From 66-474 sp035717365 (GTDB lineage Bacteria > Pseudomonadota > Gammaproteobacteria > Xanthomonadales > Rhodanobacteraceae): a stretch of 9,944 bases of DNA. Below the pieces are notes generated by a model. It ran no database searches, was not told the DNA's origin, and worked only from the letters and a program-made list of their open reading frames with translations. The DNA is taken from the NCBI GenBank assembly GCA_035717365.1, contig DASTIS010000146.1, positions 1-9,944 on the forward strand, written 5' to 3'. This document shows, piece after piece, positions 1 to 4,571 of the stretch. Each line of letters starts with the position of its first letter. The first letter of the stretch is position 1. Position numbers and translations under genes: made by a program.

Positions 1-1
1 T

Positions 2-541
2 TCGCGCTTCGTCCCGCTGGGGGTGTTCGCGGTGCTGGTGGCGTTCTTCGTGGTGGGACTGGTGTGGAACCAGACCCACGACGCGCGCTTCGTGCCGAGC
101 CCGCTGATCGACAAGCCGGCACCGGACTTTCGCCTGCCACGGCTCGACCATCCCACCCAGTTCGTGACCAAGGCGGACCTGCTGGGCAAGCCGTATCTGC
201 TCAACGTGTTCGCGAGCTGGTGCTACGCCTGCGGCGAGGAACATCCGACCCTGATGGCGTACCGCGACAAGTTCGGCATACCCCTGATCGGCTACGACTA
301 CAAGGACGCTCCACGCGACGCGCGCGCATGGCTGCAGCGCCATGGCAGTCCGTACCACGACGTGATTGTCGACCGGTCCGGGGAAACCGCGATCGACTTC
401 GGGGTATACGGCGCGCCCGAAACTTACCTCATCGACGCCAGGGGCATCATCCGTTACAAGCACATCGGTCCGTTGACGCCGGACGTGATCGCGACCGAAC
501 TCGAGCCGCGGATCCGCAAACTCGAGGGCGAAGGCACATGA
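2..541 (+). CDS. ccmG: CcmG/DsbE thiol:disulfide interchange protein (5' partial)
   Basis: Membrane-anchored periplasmic thioredoxin-like reductase of cytochrome c maturation (System I). It passes electrons, normally from CcdA/DsbD, to keep apocytochrome c CXXCH cysteines reduced for heme attachment. The reading frame is open from base 2, so the true start lies just before the window; GTG 23 falls inside the membrane anchor and is not a credible start. Visible: 179 residues with an N-terminal transmembrane helix (about residues 4-22), the redox motif WCYAC at visible residues 73-77 followed by GEEHP, and the cis-proline segment VYGAPETYLID typical of CcmG. Length fits the family (about 180-195), so only a few residues are missing. 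The stop overlaps the next start in ATGA, indicating translational coupling with ccmH. The Tyr-Ala pair between the cysteines is a mild variant of the usual Pro-containing pair. The family call is very secure. Confidence 0.95.
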   Translation, partial: SRFVPLGVFAVLVAFFVVGLVWNQTHDARFVPSPLIDKPAPDFRLPRLDHPTQFVTKADLLGKPYLLNVFASWCYACGEEHPTLMAYRDKFGIPLIGYDYKDAPRDARAWLQRHGSPYHDVIVDRSGETAIDFGVYGAPETYLIDARGIIRYKHIGPLTPDVIATELEPRIRKLEGEGT

Positions 542-972
542 AGCGCCTCCTGGTCGTCGTACTCATCGCCTGTGCGCTCGCGTTCAGCAGCGCCGCGTTC
601 GCGATCGACCCCCTGCCGTTCCAGAGCACCGCGCAGCGCGAACGCTTCCAGCACCTGACCGGCGAGTTGCGTTGCATGGTGTGCCAGGACGAGAGCCTGC
701 TCGCGTCCAATGCCGATTTCGCCAAGCAGTTGCGCCGGCAGATCTTCGACATGATGCAGGAAGGCAAGAGCGACGAAGAGATCAAGGACTGGCTGGTCGC
801 GCGCTATTCCACTTTCATCCTGTACGACCCGCCGCTCCAGGCCAGCACCATCGCGCTGTGGTTCGGTACGCCGGCAATCCTGCTGGCGGGCGGGATCGTC
901 GTGGCCGTACTGCTGCGCCGTCGCACCCGCCCGGCCAGCGCCATCGCAGAAGAGTCCGGAGACGATTGGTGA
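538..972 (+). CDS. ccmH: Cytochrome c-type biogenesis protein CcmH
   Basis: Membrane-anchored periplasmic oxidoreductase (CcmH/CycL, short form) that works with CcmG on apocytochrome c thiols and belongs to the CcmFHI heme-ligation complex. The 144-residue protein has a signal peptide (about residues 1-22, ending SSAAFA), the diagnostic LRCMVCQ motif (family LRCxxCQ) near residues 45-51, the conserved helical domain running through DWLVARYSTFILYDPP, and a C-terminal membrane helix (about 105-127) followed by an Arg-rich cytoplasmic tail. ATG 538 is chosen because it overlaps the ccmG stop (ATGA) and opens directly on a good signal sequence; GAGGG at 524-528 is a plausible ribosome site. This is the short single-domain form; the TPR part fused in E. 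coli CcmH is the separate ccmI gene here. Function is inferred from family. Confidence 0.96.
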   Translation: MKRLLVVVLIACALAFSSAAFAIDPLPFQSTAQRERFQHLTGELRCMVCQDESLLASNADFAKQLRRQIFDMMQEGKSDEEIKDWLVARYSTFILYDPPLQASTIALWFGTPAILLAGGIVVAVLLRRRTRPASAIAEESGDDW

Positions 973-2039
973 CCACCCGCTTCCTCATCATCGCCGCCGT
1001 GATGGTGGTGATGGCCCTGGCCTGCGTCCTGGTGCCGATGCTGCGCACGGCTCGTCGCGAGGGCAAGCCACGCGCGCCTTTCGTGCTGGCCCTGATCCTG
1101 GCACTGGCCACGCCACCCACGGTACTGGGCGCGTATCTCGCGATCGGCACGCCGCAGGCGTTGCAGCCGGTGGCCGTGGACAACCATGCCGAGCTAGCCG
1201 ATGCCACCGAACAATTGAAGGCGAGCCTCGCGCGCAAGCCCGACGACGCCCGGGGATGGGCGCTGCTGGCGCAGGCGTATTCCGCACTCAACCAGCCACA
1301 ACAGGCACTGGATGCGCTCGATCATCTATTGAAGCTGACCCCCGACGATCCCGACGCGATGGTGGCGTGGGCCGAGGCGCGGGCCGAAATCAATCCGGAG
1401 CACCACGTCGACGACGCATCGCGCGCGAAACTGCAGCACGTCCTGCAGCTCAATCCGACCCACCAGCGTGCCCTGTGGCTGATGGGAATCAGCGATTTCC
1501 AGCGCAAGCAATATGCCGACGCCGCCAGGTACTGGAAAACCCTGTTGCCGCTGCTGCAGCCGGGTTCCAACGTGGCGGCGGCCGTGCAGCAGCAACTTGC
1601 CGAAGCCGAAGCGCGCGCCGGCGGCACAGAAGTGGCGACCGCTTCGACAAGTGCCGCAGCAGCGTCGCTCGCGGCCCCGGCGGCCCGCCACGAGAGCGTC
1701 GCGATCACGGTCAGGGTCGACATCGCGGATCTCATGAACGACAAGATGAAGTCCGGCGACACCCTGTTTGTGTACGCGCGCGCGATCGATGGCCCGCGCA
1801 TGCCGCTCGCGGTGGCGAAGATCGATTCCGTGCACTTCCCGGCCACCGTCACGCTGACCGACGCGATGGCGATGTCGCCCACGCTGCGCCTCTCGCAGTA
1901 TCGCAAGGTGCAAATCGTGGCTCGCATCAGCGCCAGCGGCAACGCGATGCCGCAAGCGGGCGACCTCGAGTCAACGCCCATGGAAGTCGCCACCGATACC
2001 CGCACGCCGGTTACGCTGACGATCGATCGGGTGGATTGA
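969..2039 (+). CDS. ccmI: Cytochrome c maturation TPR protein CcmI
   Basis: Apocytochrome c chaperone of the System I heme-ligation complex; CcmI proteins bind the apocytochrome C-terminus through periplasmic TPRs. From GTG 969, which overlaps the ccmH stop in GTGA and has GGAGA at 958-962 as ribosome site, the protein has 356 residues. It has two transmembrane helices (about 4-23 and 37-58) with a basic cytoplasmic loop between them, then TPR repeats from about 75 to 210 (for example RGWALLAQAYSALNQPQQAL). An Ala-rich linker at about 215-240 leads to a C-terminal beta-rich domain (VAITVRVDIADLMNDKM onward) that matches the CcmI/CycH C-terminal Ig-like domain. The open frame extends far upstream of 969, but that part is antisense-like shadow of ccmH. 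This is the last gene of the operon; what follows is a structured non-coding leader. Confidence 0.93.
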   Translation: MTTRFLIIAAVMVVMALACVLVPMLRTARREGKPRAPFVLALILALATPPTVLGAYLAIGTPQALQPVAVDNHAELADATEQLKASLARKPDDARGWALLAQAYSALNQPQQALDALDHLLKLTPDDPDAMVAWAEARAEINPEHHVDDASRAKLQHVLQLNPTHQRALWLMGISDFQRKQYADAARYWKTLLPLLQPGSNVAAAVQQQLAEAEARAGGTEVATASTSAAAASLAAPAARHESVAITVRVDIADLMNDKMKSGDTLFVYARAIDGPRMPLAVAKIDSVHFPATVTLTDAMAMSPTLRLSQYRKVQIVARISASGNAMPQAGDLESTPMEVATDTRTPVTLTIDRVD

Positions 2040-2046
2040 CCAGGAC

Positions 2047-2060
2047 CCCGGGACCCGGGA
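2047..2060. repeat. Tandem heptamer CCCGGGA x2, copy 1
   Basis: Two perfect head-to-tail copies of CCCGGGA begin 7 bases after the ccmI stop. A near-identical pair lies at 2171-2184, and a further CCCGGG at 2096-2101. From memory, short GGGAYTC-type heptamer runs are common between genes in Xanthomonadaceae; that comparison was not tested here. Confidence 0.7.
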
Positions 2061-2085
2061 CTGCAAACTCGCCGCTTTGAAGCAG

Positions 2086-2144
2086 GTTGGGCTGACCCGG
2101 GCTTCTTCCAGGGAAGCCCAACATAATTCCCGATGCCGGGCTTC
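2086..2144 (+). promoter_or_regulatory. Structured leader with mutually exclusive hairpins
   Basis: GTTGGGCT (2086-2093) is an exact 8-base complement of AGCCCAAC (2115-2122). Inside it, GGGCTTC (2099-2105) is an exact complement of GAAGCCC (2113-2119), with loop TTCCAGG. The same GGGCTTC recurs at 2138-2144 within a 9-base direct repeat, CCGGGCTTC (2097-2105 and 2136-2144). The central GAAGCCC arm can therefore pair with only one of three partners at a time. The place, between ccmI and the MetX-family gene, suits either a ccm operon terminator or a leader switch for the next gene. No U-run follows, and I do not recognise a known riboswitch. The pairings are seen directly; a regulatory role is inference. 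Confidence 0.45.
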
Positions 2145-2170
2145 GCATACGCTCAGGCCAACCTACGAAT

Positions 2171-2184
2171 CCCGGGACTCGGGA
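2171..2184. repeat. Tandem heptamer CCCGGGA-CTCGGGA, copy 2
   Basis: This second copy of the 14-base element at 2047-2060 differs at one position (C to T in the second heptamer). Together the two copies flank the hairpin cluster ahead of the MetX-family gene. Confidence 0.65.
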
Positions 2185-2185
2185 A

Positions 2186-2199
2186 AGGCATGCTTGCCT
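2186..2199 (+). other. Small hairpin in the acyltransferase leader
   Basis: AGGCA (2186-2190) pairs with TGCCT (2195-2199) around a TGCT loop, directly after the second heptamer repeat and 65 bases before the chosen start codon. The stem is only five pairs with no T-run after it, so it is not a good terminator. It may be part of a larger leader fold. Confidence 0.3.
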
Positions 2200-2264
2200 C
2201 GAAGTCTTGGCTGTATCGCGCGCATTCGCTACCCTTGCGAATTCCGTTTTGCGCAAATATCGCC

Positions 2265-3395
2265 ATGGCCGACGCCCGCCGGTACTTCGCCCTGCCCTCG
2301 CCCTTCGCGATGAAACGCGGCGGGGCCCTGCGCGGTGCGCAACTCGCATACGAGACCTGGGGCGACCTGAACGCCGCGCGCGACAACGCGGTGCTGATCC
2401 TGACCGGCTTGTCGCCCAGCGCGCACGCGGCCCGCAATGCCATCGACGACACGCCCGGCTGGTGGGAAGATATCGTCGGCCCTGGCAAGGCCCTCGACAC
2501 CAACCGCTGGTTCGTGATCTGCGTGAATTCACTGGGCAGTTGCAAGGGATCGAGCGGCCCCGCGTCGACCGATCCGGCGACCGGTGAGCCCTGGCGGCTC
2601 GACTTCCCGGAGCTGTCGCTGGAAGACGTCGGCAACGCCGGCTACGAACTCGCCCGCGGGCTCGGTATCGAACAGCTCGCCGCATTGGTCGGTTGCTCGA
2701 TGGGCGGGATGTCGGCTTTGGGGTGCCTCGCCCACCACCCGGGTTTCGCGCGCGCGCACGTCAGCGTTTGCACCGCGCCGCGCGCGCAGCCGTTCGCCAT
2801 CGCGATCCGTTCGTTGCAACGCGAGGCGATTCGCCTCGACCCTGCGTGGAACAACGGCCATTACGACGACGCAAATTATCCCGAAACCGGCATGAACATC
2901 GCGCGCAAGCTGGGCGTGATCACCTACCGGTCTGCGCTGGAATGGAGCGGGCGCTTCGGCCGGATCCGGCTCGACGCCGACGAACGCGACGACGATCCCT
3001 TCGCCGCCGAGTTCCAGATCGAGTCCTACCTCAACGCGCATGCGCGACGGTTCACGCGTTCGTTCGACCCCAACTGCTATCTGTACCTGTCGCGCGCGTC
3101 GGACTGGTTCGACCTCGCCGAGTACGGCCACACGCCCGATCCGGCGACCTCGGTTCGAAATGCCCTGGCGCAGATGAAGCTCGAACGCGCGCTGGTCATC
3201 GGGGTAGAAACCGACATCCTGTTTCCGATCGAGCAACAGCAGCAGCTCGCCGACGCCCTGCGCACGACCGGCACCGACACCACTTTCGTCGGCCTGGATT
3301 CGCCACAAGGCCATGACGCCTTCCTGGTCGACACCGGCCGCTTCGGCGCGGCAATCGGCGCGTTCATGGGCAGTCTCGCGGATCATGGCGCATGA
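2265..3395 (+). CDS. metX: MetX-family serine (or homoserine) O-acyltransferase, probably serine O-succinyltransferase
   Basis: Cytoplasmic alpha/beta-hydrolase-fold acyltransferase that activates the hydroxyl of L-serine or L-homoserine with succinyl- or acetyl-CoA before sulfur incorporation. From ATG 2265 it has 376 residues. Triad: nucleophile Ser145 in GCSMGGM, Asp317 in GVETDILFP, His350 in GHDAF. Other family blocks are LAYETWG (28-34), TGLSPSAHA (47-55), VNSLGSCKGSSGP (87-99) and YLSRASDWFDL (273-283). The last two and the overall shape resemble the Xanthomonas/Lysobacter proteins reported as serine O-succinyltransferases for cysteine synthesis. No metW follows, although it usually accompanies the homoserine-specific proteobacterial enzyme, and a cysteine dioxygenase is the next gene. 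Substrate choice remains inference; homoserine O-acetyltransferase is the usual automatic label. In-frame ATGs at 2133 and 2190 exist but would translate repeat and hairpin DNA and extend beyond the family's usual start before the ALPSPF block. Confidence 0.9.
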   Translation: MADARRYFALPSPFAMKRGGALRGAQLAYETWGDLNAARDNAVLILTGLSPSAHAARNAIDDTPGWWEDIVGPGKALDTNRWFVICVNSLGSCKGSSGPASTDPATGEPWRLDFPELSLEDVGNAGYELARGLGIEQLAALVGCSMGGMSALGCLAHHPGFARAHVSVCTAPRAQPFAIAIRSLQREAIRLDPAWNNGHYDDANYPETGMNIARKLGVITYRSALEWSGRFGRIRLDADERDDDPFAAEFQIESYLNAHARRFTRSFDPNCYLYLSRASDWFDLAEYGHTPDPATSVRNALAQMKLERALVIGVETDILFPIEQQQQLADALRTTGTDTTFVGLDSPQGHDAFLVDTGRFGAAIGAFMGSLADHGA

Positions 3396-3411
3396 CCGAC
3401 CGTGCATTTGC

Positions 3412-3425
3412 CCCGCAGGTGCGGG
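3412..3425 (+). other. Hairpin between the acyltransferase and dioxygenase genes
   Basis: CCCGC (3412-3416) pairs with GCGGG (3421-3425) around an AGGT loop, inside the 49-base gap. It has no T-run and ends 19 bases before the dioxygenase ATG, so it is more likely an mRNA processing or partial attenuation element than a terminator. The two genes are probably still co-transcribed. Confidence 0.3.
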
Positions 3426-3444
3426 CCCGTTGTAAGCTTGGACC

Positions 3445-4035
3445 ATGAGTATCGATTTTCCAGGACGTGACCGGATGATCCGCGGGTTCGACCGCGCCGT
3501 GCAGGTGGGCGATACGCCGAGCATCATGCGCGCGTTGCGCTCGGCACTTTGCGAAGCCATCCGGTCCGGCGACATCCACCTCCCTGAATGCGTGTTCGAG
3601 GGTTGCGCCGGCCATTACGCGCGCCGCGAACTTTATCGCAGCGACGAACACGGTTACTGCGTCATCGCGATGACCTGGAGCCCGGGCCAGGGCACGCCGA
3701 TCCACGACCACTCCGGCATGTGGTGCGTCGAAGGGGTGTGGCAAGGCGCACTGGAGGTCGTCCAGTACGAATTGCTGGAACACGACGACCCACGCTACCG
3801 CTTCCTGCCGGCGGGCGCGATCCAGGCCGGCGCGGGTACGGCCGGCAGCCTGATTCCCCCGCACGAGCACCACACGATCTGCAATCCCAGCGAACGCGAA
3901 CTCGCCATCAGCGTGCACGTCTACCAGGACCGCATGACGCGCTGCAACGTGTTCGAACCCGAAAGCGGCGACTGGTACCTCCGCCGCGCGCAGGAACTCG
4001 CCCTCGACAGCCCGCCCGCGGCGCTCAACCACTAG
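3445..4035 (+). CDS. Cysteine dioxygenase, type I (cupin)
   Basis: Mononuclear non-heme iron thiol dioxygenase that turns L-cysteine plus O2 into cysteine sulfinate in the cytoplasm. The 196-residue protein has the cupin motif PIHDHSGMWC, giving iron ligands His87 and His89. The third ligand is most likely His143 in HEHHTICN, which aligns by spacing with His140 of the rat enzyme. The Ser-x-His-x-Tyr set is Ser156, His158, Tyr160. Arg60 (HYARRE) falls where rat CDO has Arg60, which holds the cysteine carboxylate; 3-mercaptopropionate dioxygenases have Gln there, so cysteine is the likelier substrate. Cys94 and Tyr160 sit where the mammalian enzyme forms its Cys-Tyr crosslink. Alignments were made by eye from remembered sequences. 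The start codon lies 49 bases after the acyltransferase stop on the same strand, suggesting one sulfur-metabolism unit. Ribosome site is weak (TTGGA region). Confidence 0.88.
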   Translation: MSIDFPGRDRMIRGFDRAVQVGDTPSIMRALRSALCEAIRSGDIHLPECVFEGCAGHYARRELYRSDEHGYCVIAMTWSPGQGTPIHDHSGMWCVEGVWQGALEVVQYELLEHDDPRYRFLPAGAIQAGAGTAGSLIPPHEHHTICNPSERELAISVHVYQDRMTRCNVFEPESGDWYLRRAQELALDSPPAALNH

Positions 4036-4071
4036 CCTCGCAGTCGCGATTCCCGCATACTTGGCGGCTTG

Positions 4072-4158
4072 GCCGAAGTGGCGGAATCGGTAGACGCAGC
4101 GGACTCAAAATCCGCCGCCCTTAAAAGCGTGTGGGTTCGAGTCCCACCTTCGGCACCA
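4072..4158 (+). tRNA. tRNA-Leu (anticodon CAA, reads UUG)
   Basis: An 87-base class II tRNA. The acceptor stem GCCGAAG (4072-4078) pairs with CTTCGGC (4148-4154), followed by discriminator A and encoded CCA. The anticodon arm GCGGA-CTCAAAA-TCCGC gives CAA, a long variable arm follows, and the T arm GTGGG-TTCGAGT-CCCAC is perfect. The 5' part closely resembles E. coli tRNA-Leu(CAA). CATACT at 4056-4061 could be its -10 box, but no good -35 is seen at the right spacing. It sits 36 bases after the dioxygenase stop on the same strand. Confidence 0.97.
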
Positions 4159-4165
4159 GGCACCA
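4152..4165 (+). repeat. Tandem duplication of the tRNA-Leu 3' end (GGCACCA x2)
   Basis: GGCACCA, the last seven bases of the tRNA (4152-4158), is repeated exactly and without a gap at 4159-4165, and both copies are followed by G. Such a copy can be the scar of integration or excision at a tRNA 3' end or a replication slippage product. Its short length prevents a firm att-site call. Confidence 0.55.
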
Positions 4166-4220
4166 GCATGGCGTTGTGGTGTTACGCTGTGCAGGCAATT
4201 CCGCCAGAACGGATGGCCTG

Positions 4221-4466
4221 ATGCGCAATGCCGGCAGGATCGCCGTGATGATCGTCTGCTGCGCTGTCTGCAGCACGTGCGCCGCCGTGCCTGCGCCGCG
4301 GGTCCCCTCCCCGGTTCCTAACCCCTACCCGCCGCAATCCACGCCGAAATCGCCTGACACGGTCCCGGCGGACTTTCCGAATCCCCAGAATGCCAAGCGG
4401 GCGTGCAAGGAAGTCACGACCGACCAGGGCAAGAAGCGCGTGTGCATGTGGGTGCCGCGACACTGA
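4221..4466 (+). CDS. Small secreted Cys- and Pro-rich hypothetical protein
   Basis: I do not recognise this 81-residue protein. ATG 4221 starts a plausible signal peptide: MRNAGR, then a hydrophobic core with several cysteines (IVCCAVCSTCAAV), probably cut around residues 22-24 if by signal peptidase I. No standard lipobox fits well, although one of these cysteines could serve in a poor one. The mature part is Pro-rich (PRVPSPVPNPYPP), as in cell-envelope linkers, and ends in a basic segment with two cysteines (KRACKEVTT and KRVCMW) that could form a disulfide. The frame is open upstream to 4131, but that region is the tRNA, so the downstream ATG is preferred. A perfect hairpin follows the stop by 6 bases. 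It probably acts in the envelope; that it is expressed is supported mainly by its composition and by that hairpin. Confidence 0.6.
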   Translation: MRNAGRIAVMIVCCAVCSTCAAVPAPRVPSPVPNPYPPQSTPKSPDTVPADFPNPQNAKRACKEVTTDQGKKRVCMWVPRH

Positions 4467-4472
4467 CCGTCG

Positions 4473-4490
4473 TCACGCGAGAACGCGTGA
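4473..4490 (+). terminator. Perfect 7-bp hairpin, terminator-like, no T-run
   Basis: TCACGCG (4473-4479) and CGCGTGA (4484-4490) form a perfect stem with an AGAA loop, 6 bases after the stop of the small secreted protein gene. The downstream bases AGCCTATCC contain no T-tract, so Rho-independent termination would be weak. It may instead protect the transcript's 3' end. It is self-complementary, so it could act on either strand. Confidence 0.45.
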
Positions 4491-4571
4491 AGCCTATCCA
4501 GCACCGGCCCGTTCGCACCCCTGCGTCGACAGGAAGTACACTCAGCCTCGCGCACACGCAGGCGAACAACC

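Noticed and set aside
2133..2264. Longer N-terminus (44 residues) for the MetX-family protein
   Set aside because: The extension translates heptamer repeats and hairpins and has no counterpart in the family, which starts shortly before the ALPSPF block.
2040..2264. Known SAM or other riboswitch upstream of the MetX-family gene
   Set aside because: No match to the SAM-I, SAM-II or SAH consensus that I can recognise; only the simple complementary arms reported above.
2529..3575. Minus-strand 348-codon open frame across the acyltransferase and dioxygenase genes
   Set aside because: It runs antisense over two genes with full catalytic motifs and its translation shows no recognisable domain.
4131..4220. 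Extended start for the small secreted protein at 4131
   Set aside because: It would begin inside the tRNA-Leu gene and put about 30 residues in front of an evident signal peptide.
4526..4542. Promoter for the acyltransferase from TCGACA and TACACT
   Set aside because: The two hexamer-like words are only 5 bases apart, and no -35 box is found at a proper distance from TACACT.
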